From an uncultured Lachnospiraceae bacterium (GTDB lineage Bacteria; Bacillota; Clostridia; Lachnospirales; Lachnospiraceae): 41,613 nt of DNA. Position numbers and translations under genes: made by a program. The DNA lies in the NCBI GenBank assembly GCA_902788645.1, contig CADAKW010000018.1, positions 1 to 41,613 on the forward strand, written 5' to 3'. Shown in pieces: positions 26,116 to 34,406 of this stretch (position 1 is its first letter; each line of letters begins with the position of its first letter). Under the pieces are notes generated by a model, which saw only the letters and a list, made by a program, of their open reading frames with translations, did not search any database and was not told where the DNA came from.

Positions 26116-26841
26116 TTATACGTTATGACGATACTCATACGGCAGCACCTTCATGCCATTGTAGCTTGGACAATCACGGACCCACTCCAGGGATTCCTTG
26201 ACAATCGCTGTCTGCTGTGGGATATTGTTCGGCTCGCCCGCATTGGAGCCAATCGGCACATGAGGCGCTGTGATACGCGGTGCTCCCTGCTGTCTGGCGA
26301 TCGGTGGAAGTGCTGCGATCACCACGCAGCTCATACCGGCTTCCTCACAGCAGCGGGTTACGATGGTTGCCGAACGGTGACAGGTTCCGCAGCCTCCGGT
26401 ACAAAGCACGATATCCACGCCCTGCTCCTTGAGCTTGCGGGCAATCTCCGGTCCTGTCTCCTCCCGGAATTTCTCGACGTTTCCACCGCCTCCCATAAAG
26501 GTGTATGTCTCATCCGCCAGAGAACCGATAAATCCGGCATCCACCAGCTCATGAAGGCGGTCGATCGGGAACATGGCATTGACATCCTTATTGATATCAG
26601 AGTTATCAAAGCCTCCATGGGTTACCATCAGCTGATCGGACGGAGTATCAAATGGGATGGTCCGGTAGGAGAAATCGCCGGATGTATTAAACGGTGTCTG
26701 GTCCTTTTTATGGATACCTCCGGCAGTGATAAATGCCACCTTACATTCGCTCAGTGGTTTCTTAAGCTCCGTAAATACAGGCTTTGGTGTAATCGGTACA
26801 AAAATTTCTGACTGCATTCCTTCTATGGTCGTTAAATTCAT
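26116..26841 (-). CDS. prdB: D-proline reductase subunit PrdB, cysteine form
   Basis: A 241-residue protein, the same length as clostridial PrdB. The ATG follows AAGGAGG. PrdB is the subunit of D-proline reductase that normally carries selenocysteine; in the known enzymes the residue stands in the motif TGG-U-GTC. Here the frame reads TGGCGTCHRS with a plain Cys at position 151 and no internal UGA, so this is a Cys homologue. The redox pair C151/C154 is otherwise kept, as are the Gly-rich loop FMGGGGN and PPIARQQG. Together with PrdA it reductively opens D-proline to 5-aminovalerate. It is the last gene of the operon before the terminator. Confidence 0.92.
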   Translation of the reverse strand: MNLTTIEGMQSEIFVPITPKPVFTELKKPLSECKVAFITAGGIHKKDQTPFNTSGDFSYRTIPFDTPSDQLMVTHGGFDNSDINKDVNAMFPIDRLHELVDAGFIGSLADETYTFMGGGGNVEKFREETGPEIARKLKEQGVDIVLCTGGCGTCHRSATIVTRCCEEAGMSCVVIAALPPIARQQGAPRITAPHVPIGSNAGEPNNIPQQTAIVKESLEWVRDCPSYNGMKVLPYEYRHNV

Positions 26842-26931
26842 AATTGCCTCCTTTTCTGTGAAACCTGCATGATATTCCTCATATCAGCTTCACGAAATCC
26901 TTTATAGATTCATTGTATCTGTTGTGTCCTA

Positions 26932-27372
26932 TTATATGGACTCGACCGGAATATCTCTTTTTCCGATCACCTTCATACAGCTAAAATAAAACTCGGTTTC
27001 CTGTCCGTTTTTCAGGACAACAGGGGTAAATATCCAGCGTCTCGGTACGGCTACTGTCCCCAGCTCATTCATAATATTTACCTTAACTGCAGTATCGTTG
27101 ACCTCGCAGATGGTTCCTCCCAGCAGACAAGGCTCAATCTCATGGGTTGTCACCATATCGGAGCTGTCGTAGTCGTAAGGATTTTCCACGACCTGAATAT
27201 AGCTGAAATAAAATTCCATTTCATGTCCCGGCTCCAGTGGTTCGGAAGTGATGACCAGTCGTTTTGGGATGGTGATCACCCCAAGACGCCCGTGCAGATG
27301 GACTTTTATCCGGTCATCTGTGACTTCCTTGACAAGCCCTCCCATTTTAATGGGATTGATCATATAATCCAT
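26932..27372 (-). CDS. CBO2463/CBO2479-type protein of the prd cluster
   Basis: A 146-residue cytoplasmic protein whose ATG overlaps the prdA stop (TAATG), indicating translational coupling. It contains two related halves, each with a G-.-(V/I)-.-.-(V/I)-.-D-.-.-(V/I)-(K)-V pattern ending in an EMEFYFS or ETEFYFS segment: an internal duplication of a small beta-rich domain. It resembles the CBO2463/CBO2479 domain family that I know from clostridial prd clusters. No catalytic residues are evident and its function is unknown; an accessory or regulatory role for proline reductase is inferred from position only. Confidence 0.7.
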   Translation of the reverse strand: MDYMINPIKMGGLVKEVTDDRIKVHLHGRLGVITIPKRLVITSEPLEPGHEMEFYFSYIQVVENPYDYDSSDMVTTHEIEPCLLGGTICEVNDTAVKVNIMNELGTVAVPRRWIFTPVVLKNGQETEFYFSCMKVIGKRDIPVESI

Positions 27373-29055
27373 TAGTGTAATGTCCCGTTATCAAGCAATT
27401 TTGTTTCCGGAAGTCCCAACAGCTTGTTATTGGCATTAATAACATCGTTGTTCCATTTCTTTGGTGCAGGCTTGATCTCTACACCAGCCATCTTATTCTT
27501 CAACATCTGAATTGCACGGGCTGCGACTTCCTTTGTGACACAGGAGCAGCCTGCCACATTATTTTCGAAGCCGCCCTTGTCCATATTTTCCTCAACCATT
27601 GCGGAGGCATATTCATTACCGACCACCAGCTGGCCCTGATAAGCACAGAAGGATACGCCAACCACCGGAATCCCTCTCTTGCCGGCCTGGCCAATATGCT
27701 GGATAAAATCAATATGGTTATTGCCAAATCCCTCTGTGGTAATGATACATCCGTCAATGTCCAGTGCCTCCAGCAGAGAACCAAGTCTCTCAGACACCCA
27801 CATTTTCTCATCGTTTACCTGCGGAGATCCAACACAGACAACGCCGATCAGATCAAGCTCCTGATCTGCTGCCAGTCCTTCTACCAGCGGCTCACGGATA
27901 TAATGTCTCGTCATTTCCTTTGTTGCCGGCCCGATACAGGTCAACGCATGAATGGATCCGTCTCTTACCTGATTTGGTGTCAGCATGATCGGCACATTAC
28001 CACAGTCAACGTTTTTCTGACCTCCCAGAATACCACAAGGCTCTGTCGGACAGATGACATTGTCATGCATTGCGCCCTGTCCCATGATCTCCTTAACCAG
28101 AACCACGCGGGGATTTCCACTCCGGCGGATATCTTCACAGGTTTCCTCCCGGATCACTTCTCCTTCATATTTCTTTAGTTCATTACGGATTGCCTGAATA
28201 ATATAGTCCTGGCATTTATGTGCGGCAAATGGACCCGGACGGCTCATTCCTGTCTTTCTCTCAATAACGGCATGACAGCGGATGATAATGTCATTTTCGT
28301 CGGCGCAGCCCGGATGACCAAAGTACATCTTTTCGTCCAGATATCCCTCGGAGGAACCAAACTCATGCACCTGTACGCCATCTTCATCCACACCGGTCAG
28401 CATAAATACAACGCCGTCTGCCACCTTGGTAACGCCCTCGCCAAGCTCTCCTTCAACCTTTGTGGCGATCGGACAGACATCCATGATCGTTTCCGTATAG
28501 ACATGACGCTTATCCGGATAGATCACATCCAGAGCCAGACTCTTGCAAAGGGGATCCTCTTTAACCGCCTTATCCACAATAGATCCATCAATGGTGATCT
28601 TTCCGTCCTTAATGGAAGTGGTATCACCAATTTCCACATCCGTGATCTTAATGTGCTTTTTGATCAGGGTACGGATTACTTTTTTAATACTCTCCGGCTC
28701 CGCCTCTGCAGGTGCTGCCGCAGGTACAGTCAAAGGTGTTCCTGCACTGCCAACCGGTACATCCAGCTTAAAGCCCTCCAGATTTGATGCCTTGTCAATT
28801 TCAATATGTATCATGCCATTCCCTCCTGTCGTAGTGTGAATTATCGGTGCTGCCGCAGGCTCCTCTGCCGGTATGTCAGCTTCCACCGGCTCTCCCCTCC
28901 GGGCTTAAGGAGAGAAGACCTGCCTCCTCCATGTCATCAAACAGGCTTGGATCCTCCAGATCCGCTTCGCTGATGACAAGACCTTTTTCCCTGCGGCAGC
29001 AAAAGATTGCCGGGTCCTTTAAATGTTGCTGTAATGTTTCTTTTGTGATTGACAT
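27372..29055 (-). CDS. prdA: D-proline reductase proprotein PrdA, frameshifted near its N-terminus
   Basis: From the ATG at 29055 (AAGGAGG upstream) the frame gives 59 residues starting MSITKETLQQ and containing ICC-type PrdA N-terminal sequence (PAIFCCRREKG), then stops at 28876-28878. The rest of PrdA runs in another frame from just after 28900 to 27372, about 504 residues. Removing one base from the GGGG run at 28894-28897 joins the frames smoothly. In the main part the LT-CIGP site (T316-C317 of the second frame) is the likely self-cleavage point that creates the pyruvoyl group, leaving a chain of 188 residues. Without frame repair no normal PrdA can be made, as the second frame has only a GTG without a ribosome site. 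Confidence 0.85.
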
Positions 29056-29067
29056 AGCGCTTCCTCC

Positions 29068-30375
29068 TTACTTTTTCTTTATTTTTCTAACCAATGGATA
29101 ATTTACTGCTCTTAATGCACCATCCGTGGAATGATACACAGGAAGTCCAAGCTGTGGTGCACAGGACATTACGGTATTGGAACAATCCGTACAGTTGCCG
29201 ACAAGCACTGCCTGAGCACCTGCTTTCTTTAGTGCCAGGATCTTCTGTACCTGCCCCGGACATTTTCCGGGATTTTCACACTTGAGATTTCCTTTTACTT
29301 CTACCGCCTGCTTACACTTTTCTACTCCCACAACCTCGGAACCAAGACTTGCCGCAAGCTGTTCCATTCTCTCCCGGCAGGCACTGCAGGCACATACCAG
29401 CACGCCGATCTTGTCCGGCCCCTTCGGGAAACATTCTGCCGCGATCAGGCCTCCTGTTGTCTTGACCACCGGCGCCTCCAAAGAAGTTCTCTTCCCGGTA
29501 AACGGCCCTCCCATGATCAGCTCTCCATATGTCTCTGCAAGACCACCCGCTTTTTCAAACATGGCGGATACCTTTGTTCCCAGAGGCACATCCAGAAATA
29601 CCTGAATCAGTTTATCCTGTTCATTTCCTTTGATCTTGCCAGCCACTGTCATGTCCTTATCAATAAGTGGTTTTTTCAGATCTACCGCTTCGTGGATCCG
29701 GCATGCGGTTTCTGCATTCACCACAATGGCATCTGCCGCCAGCGGAAGATCTGTCACCGCCAGAAGTTTTCCAAGCACCTCCCGGATAATGGCTCTCTCT
29801 TCTCCCATGGGATACATATCCTCCAACAGATGCAGCGAAATATCCGGATCCTGATTGGCCTGCTCCAATGCCTTCACCGCCCCGGTGTGCTTCCCCTTGA
29901 TCGCGATCACACCCTTTGCGGCATGCACCACATCCATTGCGATCTTAAGTCCCCGCAGAAGCTGTTCGGGCTTTTTCTCAATCCTTTCAATATTATGAGA
30001 AAGGATCGGCTCACACTCTGCCGCGTTAATGATCACGGTGCCTCCATGCCCAAAAGGCTTTGTAAGCTTTGCATAGGTGGGAAATCCTGCTCCTCCCAGT
30101 CCGACAATGCCTGCTTCTTTAATAAGCTCCAACGGATCCTGTCCCTTTAATGGGACATACTCCTTTGTCTGCTCCTTGTCGGCCCTGATAAAAATGCTTT
30201 GCTCTGTCACCTCCGTGACGACTCCCTTTACACTGGAATACAGGTTTGCTCCCAGAGTTCCTTCCCTCTGAAACGCAACAAGCTGCCCCCGGTTTACGCT
30301 GTCGCCATTGACAACTACGGGAACAACTTGCTCTCCAAGATGTTGTTTCAGAGGATATTCATAAATATCTTCCAT
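29068..30375 (-). CDS. prdC: PrdC, RnfC-like electron transfer protein of proline reductase
   Basis: A 435-residue RnfC-like protein, first gene of the prd operon; AGAGGTGA precedes the ATG and prdA follows after 12 bases. The N-terminal half has a biotinyl/lipoyl-like barrel and the NADH- and flavin-binding region (GIVGLGGAGFPTYAKL, INAAECEP, YPMGEERAI). The C-terminal part is rich in Cys (CACSACRERM, CENPGKCPG, GNCTDCSNTV) suited for iron-sulfur or redox-active thiols. In some clostridia PrdC is a selenoprotein; this frame has no internal UGA and only Cys in those places. It should pass electrons from NADH to PrdA/PrdB. Confidence 0.9.
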   Translation of the reverse strand: MEDIYEYPLKQHLGEQVVPVVVNGDSVNRGQLVAFQREGTLGANLYSSVKGVVTEVTEQSIFIRADKEQTKEYVPLKGQDPLELIKEAGIVGLGGAGFPTYAKLTKPFGHGGTVIINAAECEPILSHNIERIEKKPEQLLRGLKIAMDVVHAAKGVIAIKGKHTGAVKALEQANQDPDISLHLLEDMYPMGEERAIIREVLGKLLAVTDLPLAADAIVVNAETACRIHEAVDLKKPLIDKDMTVAGKIKGNEQDKLIQVFLDVPLGTKVSAMFEKAGGLAETYGELIMGGPFTGKRTSLEAPVVKTTGGLIAAECFPKGPDKIGVLVCACSACRERMEQLAASLGSEVVGVEKCKQAVEVKGNLKCENPGKCPGQVQKILALKKAGAQAVLVGNCTDCSNTVMSCAPQLGLPVYHSTDGALRAVNYPLVRKIKKK

Positions 30376-30428
30376 ACGAATATCACCTCTGTTTCCATTT
30401 CAATATTCTGTTTTGCTTTGCTATGGCA

Positions 30429-30463
30429 CTTAGTATAAGGGAGGGTCACCCATAAGTAAAGAA
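30429..30463 (-). promoter_or_regulatory. candidate promoter of the prd operon
   Basis: On the minus strand TTTACT, a 17-base spacer and TATACT lie about 55 bases before the prdC start. The spacer contains GGGTGACCC, a small palindrome. I see no convincing -24/-12 element, whereas the C. difficile prd operon is controlled by a sigma-54 activator; control by the adjacent LysR protein is a plausible alternative. Confidence 0.45.
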
Positions 30464-30527
30464 GCAGTATTGAATGTACCCCATAAGAATCTGTCATGTC
30501 GCAAATTCGCAACGCAAGGGAGCTTAT

Positions 30528-31418
30528 CTATTCTCCTCCCTCAAGAGTTTCCTGCTCCAATGTCTCCTTGATCGTCTGCACAAACCGCTTCGCCGCCGGT
30601 GACAAACTGGTATCCGCCCTCGCTCCGATCCCAAGCTCTCTGGAAAAATAAGGCTCCAGCGGCAATGCAAGCACCTTATCCTTCGCCGTGCCAATAACCA
30701 GATTCGGAAGAATACTCACCCCCAGATGATTGGATACCATAGAGATCACCGTGTGATCGTCAGTAGAGCTGTACCGGATATTCGGCGTGATCCCCGCCTT
30801 CTGGATCGCATCATGGATATCATAATCCACACCCTCCGCTGAAATGATAAATGGACATTCTTCAATCTCCTTCATAGGAATAGCCTCTCTTCCGTTGACC
30901 GGATATTCCTTTGGAAGGATTGCCATCAAAGCATCCTCATAAAGAGGGGTCCACTTCAGAGAACTGGCATGTTTTTTGGACAGAAGCCCCAGATCCGCCT
31001 GACTGTCCTCGACCCAGCCCACAATATCATCCGTGCCTCCCTCCAGCAGCTCAATCTCGATGCCCGGATATTTCAGCTTGAACGCATAGATCACCTGAGG
31101 CAGCCAGCTTCTGGATATGCTGGCAAAAGTCGCAATACACAGATGTCCCTTTTCCAGACCATTGATCTGACTCACGGTCTGCTCCAGCTGTTCATTCACC
31201 GCCAGCAGCTCCCGCACCAGAGGCAGGATTGCTTCGGCATCTGAGGTCAGTGTCACTCCCTTGGGAGTCCTCAGAAAAAGTGAAAAACCAAGCTCCCGTT
31301 CCATCGCCTTTAATACATGGCTGACTCCCGGCTGGGTATATCCCATCCGCTCACCGCTTTTCGTAAAGTTTTTTGTATTTGCCACATCTGCAAACAATAC
31401 ATATTTATTAATGTCCAT
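30528..31418 (-). CDS. LysR-family transcriptional regulator next to prd genes
   Basis: A 296-residue LysR regulator. The ATG at 31418 is used because AAAGGAG precedes it and the canonical start (MDINKYVLFADVANTKNFT) begins there; the longer frame is the translated leader. The winged helix occupies residues 1-60 (SGERMGYTQPGVSHVLKAMERELG), and the periplasmic-binding-protein-like effector domain follows from about 90. It lies 152 bases upstream of prdC in the same direction and about 500 bases from the divergent racemase-TetR gene. It probably senses proline or a redox-related metabolite and controls the prd genes, standing in for the sigma-54 activator PrdR of other clostridia; this is inference. 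Confidence 0.88.
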   Translation of the reverse strand: MDINKYVLFADVANTKNFTKSGERMGYTQPGVSHVLKAMERELGFSLFLRTPKGVTLTSDAEAILPLVRELLAVNEQLEQTVSQINGLEKGHLCIATFASISRSWLPQVIYAFKLKYPGIEIELLEGGTDDIVGWVEDSQADLGLLSKKHASSLKWTPLYEDALMAILPKEYPVNGREAIPMKEIEECPFIISAEGVDYDIHDAIQKAGITPNIRYSSTDDHTVISMVSNHLGVSILPNLVIGTAKDKVLALPLEPYFSRELGIGARADTSLSPAAKRFVQTIKETLEQETLEGGE

Positions 31419-31438
31419 AAGCTGCACTCCTTTCCACG

Positions 31439-31476
31439 CAAAAACGGGGATGTCCCAAATATAGGACATCCCCGTT
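31439..31476 (-). promoter_or_regulatory. terminator hairpin in the lysR leader (attenuator candidate)
   Basis: A 13-bp stem (AACGGGGATGTCC with GGACATCCCCGTT) with an 8-base loop is followed by TTTTTGC on the minus strand and ends only 21 bases before the lysR ATG. Since the promoter lies upstream of it, transcription must pass this terminator to express lysR. Confidence 0.7.
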
Positions 31477-31510
31477 GATATCGCTTTTTCTTCCAAAAAG
31501 TATTTTGTGT

Positions 31511-31539
31511 ATCATAACATTTTGGAATGAGCCCGTCAA
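31511..31539 (-). promoter_or_regulatory. lysR promoter
   Basis: On the minus strand TTGACG (31534-31539), a 17-base spacer and TATGAT (31511-31516) make a good housekeeping promoter about 90 bases upstream of the lysR start codon. Confidence 0.65.
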
Positions 31540-31599
31540 TCACAAATATCTCAAACTTCACGCACTGATCACTCAATCGCGCACCATACTATTTCTTAT

Positions 31600-31642
31600 G
31601 TTTCGATGAATACGGGAAGACACGTTCATCGAACATCGAAAC
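31600..31642. repeat. nested alternative inverted repeats
   Basis: GTTTCGATG (31600-31608) can pair with CATCGAAAC (31634-31642), while the overlapping TTCGATGAA (31602-31610) can instead pair with TTCATCGAA (31625-31633). The two pairings exclude each other, so an RNA made here could switch folds, or the site binds a dimeric regulator. Confidence 0.45.
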
Positions 31643-31698
31643 GGCAAAGCATTTAGACTTTTTGAAATCCGTAAGTGACAAGGCAATTTTGATGTTAC

Positions 31699-31835
31699 CA
31701 GCTAACGGTTGTTCAAATAATCTAAGGCAAAAATCATATTTACAATCTGGACATAAGAAATAGTATGGTGCGCAAACATAAATTGCGTACGCGAAGTTTG
31801 AACAGATCATCATAACACTTCGTAATACCTTACAT
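31699..31835. repeat. dispersed repeat, copy B
   Basis: Second copy of the element at 2-143, same orientation. Both begin with CAGCT..ACGGTT and share AGGCAAAAATC, GACATAAGAAATA.TATGG and GCGAAGTTTGA. Here it sits upstream of the racemase-TetR gene; copy A sits downstream of the GABA operon. Confidence 0.55.
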
Positions 31836-31921
31836 TAAAAATTGTCGTTTCCCTTATGAATACACCCAATCTATAATGTATCAATAAATACCTTATAATT
31901 TGGAAGAAAGGGGGATTTTCT

Positions 31922-33523
31922 ATGAATTGTACATATAATGAAGCGCTTTATGATCATTGTTTCCGCACGATCGATTCCCATACCATGGGAGAAGCAACAC
32001 GGATCATTTATGACGGATTCCCGGAGCTGCCGGGAGATACCATGATGAAAAAAAAGGAATATCTGATGGAGCATTACGATCATTACCGCAAGGCGCTGAT
32101 GATGGAGCCCCGGGGACACCGGGATATGTTTGGCGCGCTTCTGACAAAGCCGGTTCATCCGGAGGCTGACTATGGTGTAATCTTTATGGACACCGGCGGC
32201 TGTCTGAATATGTGCGGTCACGGCAGCATCGGTACTGCCTCCATGCTGGTGGAAGCCGGCATGGTTCCGGTGCACGAGCCGTATACCGAAGTGGTTCTCG
32301 ACGCCCCATCCGGAATCATCCGCACGAGAGTAAAGGTCAAAAACGGAAAAGCGGAGCAGGTCAGTATTCTGAATGTGCCTGCCTTTCTGTATAAAGAAAA
32401 TCTGGAGATGGACATTCCCGGATTCGGAACCGTTCCTTTTGATATTTCCTTTGGCGGATCCTTTTTTGCACTGGTGGATGCCGAAAAGCTGAATATTGAT
32501 ATCTCCATGGAAGATGTGGATGTATTAACGGAGCTGGGCATGCTTCTGTTAAAGAAGATCAATGAGACGATCCCGGTAAAGCACCCATATCTGGACATTA
32601 CCACGGTGGATCTGGTGGAGTTTTACAGCCACACAGAGAAGCCGGAGGCCGATATGAAAAACTGCGTGATCTTTGGTATGGCTCAGGCTGACCGCTCTCC
32701 ATGCGGCACCGGAACCAGTGCCAAAATGGCTGCTCTGTATGCAAAGGGCGAACTTGCTCTGCATACCCCGTTCGTCTATGAAAGTGTCACCGGATCTCTT
32801 TTTACCGGAGAGGCCACCCGGGAAGTGGATGTCAATGGATACCGGGGCATCATTCCCCAAATCACGGGAAGCGCTTATATCACCGGCATGAATACATGGA
32901 TCCTTGATCAGGAGGATCCTCTGGAAATGGGATTTCTGCTGGGAACTCAGAAAGAGGCTCCCGAAGAAAGTGACCGCAGCCGGATCGTCCGTGCCGCCTG
33001 GCAGCTGTTCCACGAAAAAGGTTATGAGGCAACCTCCATCAGGGATGTGGTGTCACGCGCCGGAATCACATTGGAAAGCTTTTACAAAAACTTTGAGAAG
33101 AAAGACGATCTGGAATATACCCTGGGAGACCTTTTTGACCGGAAATATGCCGATCTGATGGTACAGATCAATCCTCGTCTCAGCCATTACGATACACTGC
33201 TTTATCTGAACCAGGAGCTCTTTCGCATGATCGAGACCGAGGTCCCGTTTCCTTTGGTTAAGCATTTGTATATGGAGGATTCCGATGTAAAACATAATCT
33301 CATGAATAAAAAGCGTTTTTATTATTCTCTGATCCCACAGCTTATCCGGGAGGGGCAGGAAAAAGGAGAATTTCGTTCCGGCGAAGACGCAAAGGAACTG
33401 GCTGACAATTATTTTTCTCTGGAGCGCGGAATCATTTATGACTGGTGTGTAAAGGACGGAAAGGACAGTCTTACCAGGCGGGGACAGCGGCTGATGCAGA
33501 TATTCTTGAAAGAGCTGGTCTGA
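31922..33523 (+). CDS. fusion of proline racemase (PrdF-like) with a TetR-family regulator
   Basis: One uninterrupted frame of 533 residues, with AAAGGGGG before the ATG. Residues 1-341 form a complete proline racemase: SHTMGEATRI near the start, catalytic Cys98 in NMCGHGSIG and Cys261 in SPCGTGTSAKMA, the DISFGGSFFA segment and the family end GSAYITGMNTWILDQEDPLEMGF. A linker (342-350, TQKEAPEES) leads to a full TetR regulator: helix-turn-helix at about 352-398 (IVRAAWQLFHEKGYEATSIRDVV, AGITLESFYKNFEKK) and a helical ligand domain to 533. The enzyme would interconvert L- and D-proline, feeding the adjacent reductase; the TetR part could make the protein a proline-sensing regulator. I know no characterised protein with this architecture. 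Confidence 0.88.
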   Translation: MNCTYNEALYDHCFRTIDSHTMGEATRIIYDGFPELPGDTMMKKKEYLMEHYDHYRKALMMEPRGHRDMFGALLTKPVHPEADYGVIFMDTGGCLNMCGHGSIGTASMLVEAGMVPVHEPYTEVVLDAPSGIIRTRVKVKNGKAEQVSILNVPAFLYKENLEMDIPGFGTVPFDISFGGSFFALVDAEKLNIDISMEDVDVLTELGMLLLKKINETIPVKHPYLDITTVDLVEFYSHTEKPEADMKNCVIFGMAQADRSPCGTGTSAKMAALYAKGELALHTPFVYESVTGSLFTGEATREVDVNGYRGIIPQITGSAYITGMNTWILDQEDPLEMGFLLGTQKEAPEESDRSRIVRAAWQLFHEKGYEATSIRDVVSRAGITLESFYKNFEKKDDLEYTLGDLFDRKYADLMVQINPRLSHYDTLLYLNQELFRMIETEVPFPLVKHLYMEDSDVKHNLMNKKRFYYSLIPQLIREGQEKGEFRSGEDAKELADNYFSLERGIIYDWCVKDGKDSLTRRGQRLMQIFLKELV

Positions 33524-33533
33524 AATTAAATGA

Positions 33534-34406
33534 TCAGTCGTTCGCCGATCCCGCTCCGCTGTTGCACAGCACCAGTGCCCCAAGGATCAGGATCATCCCC
33601 ACAACACCTCCCACACTCATCTTTTCATGATAAATAAGGATTCCAAGAAACGTTGCCACCAACGGCTCTACCGAGGCAATGATCGAAGCTTTTCCGTTTT
33701 CTATTGTATTTAATCCATAATTATACAAGGTGTAGGGAAGCACTGTGCTGACCACGCCAAACACCAGAAAGAAAATAAGCATCCAAAGACTGCCGGCGGT
33801 AACTGTCACAATACCGGAGGTGTTGACAAAGGGTACCGTCACAATGGCTGCGATCAAAAATGTATAAAAGGATATGGTCAGGGATTGATAACCTCTCTCG
33901 ATGGCATAGCGGGAAAAGATGGAATACAGTGCATATCCCAGACCGGAGCCAAGGCCCGTTAATATTCCTGCTATATTTAAGGCAGAAGCGTCTCCTGCGA
34001 TCCCTGTCACAAAAATGCATCCTACAAATGTCAGCACGAGGGCTGTCATTTTACACACCGTAAGCTTCTCCCCAAATAAAATCCGTGAAAGGATCATCAC
34101 GATCGCCGGTGCCGTGTAAAGAAGAACGGCTGCCACCGACATGGATGTCAGGGAGATTGTTTTGAAATAACAATAATTAAAGAAAACAATGCTGCCGATC
34201 CCTGTCCCAAAAAAGCACCAGATATCCTTTAACCGTATCTTTAACAAACTTCTTCTGCCAAATATTATAAACAGAAACATAGCGATCACTGCCGACACTG
34301 CCCGGATCGCCACAATATCCATACTGTGAAGCTCTCTTGCATTATAAACACGCACAAAGAGTCCCATGGTTCCCCAGAGACTCCCTGCAGCTAATATCGC
34401 CGGCAC
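33534..34406 (-). CDS. DMT-superfamily transporter (EamA domains)
   Basis: A 290-residue membrane protein with ten hydrophobic segments in two EamA halves (GSLWGTMGLFVRV in the first, GLGSGLGYALYSIFSRYA in the second, EPLVATFLGILIYHE near the end). It probably exports amino acids or related metabolites. The start is a GTG that overlaps the preceding cytidylate kinase-like gene by 16 bases, so translation is likely coupled; AAGGATG lies about 11 bases upstream. The substrate is not predictable. It converges on the racemase-TetR gene, whose stop is only 10 bases away, and no terminator separates them. Confidence 0.85.
   Translation of the reverse strand: MPAILAAGSLWGTMGLFVRVYNARELHSMDIVAIRAVSAVIAMFLFIIFGRRSLLKIRLKDIWCFFGTGIGSIVFFNYCYFKTISLTSMSVAAVLLYTAPAIVMILSRILFGEKLTVCKMTALVLTFVGCIFVTGIAGDASALNIAGILTGLGSGLGYALYSIFSRYAIERGYQSLTISFYTFLIAAIVTVPFVNTSGIVTVTAGSLWMLIFFLVFGVVSTVLPYTLYNYGLNTIENGKASIIASVEPLVATFLGILIYHEKMSVGGVVGMILILGALVLCNSGAGSAND

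Larger units (their letters stand above)
31419..31921. other. 503-base intergenic region between lysR and the racemase-TetR gene
   Basis: It holds, in order, the lysR leader terminator (31439-31476), the lysR promoter (31511-31539), a nested inverted repeat (31600-31642), copy B of the dispersed repeat (31699-31835) and the start region of the racemase-TetR gene, with a TATAAT at about 31873-31878 and AAAGGGGG as ribosome site. A short frame on the minus strand (31589-31813) coincides with the repeat and is probably not a gene. Confidence 0.6.

Noticed and set aside
31589..31813. 74-residue minus-strand frame upstream of lysR
   Set aside because: No ribosome site and it coincides with the dispersed repeat; a related peptide in the other copy is interrupted by a stop.
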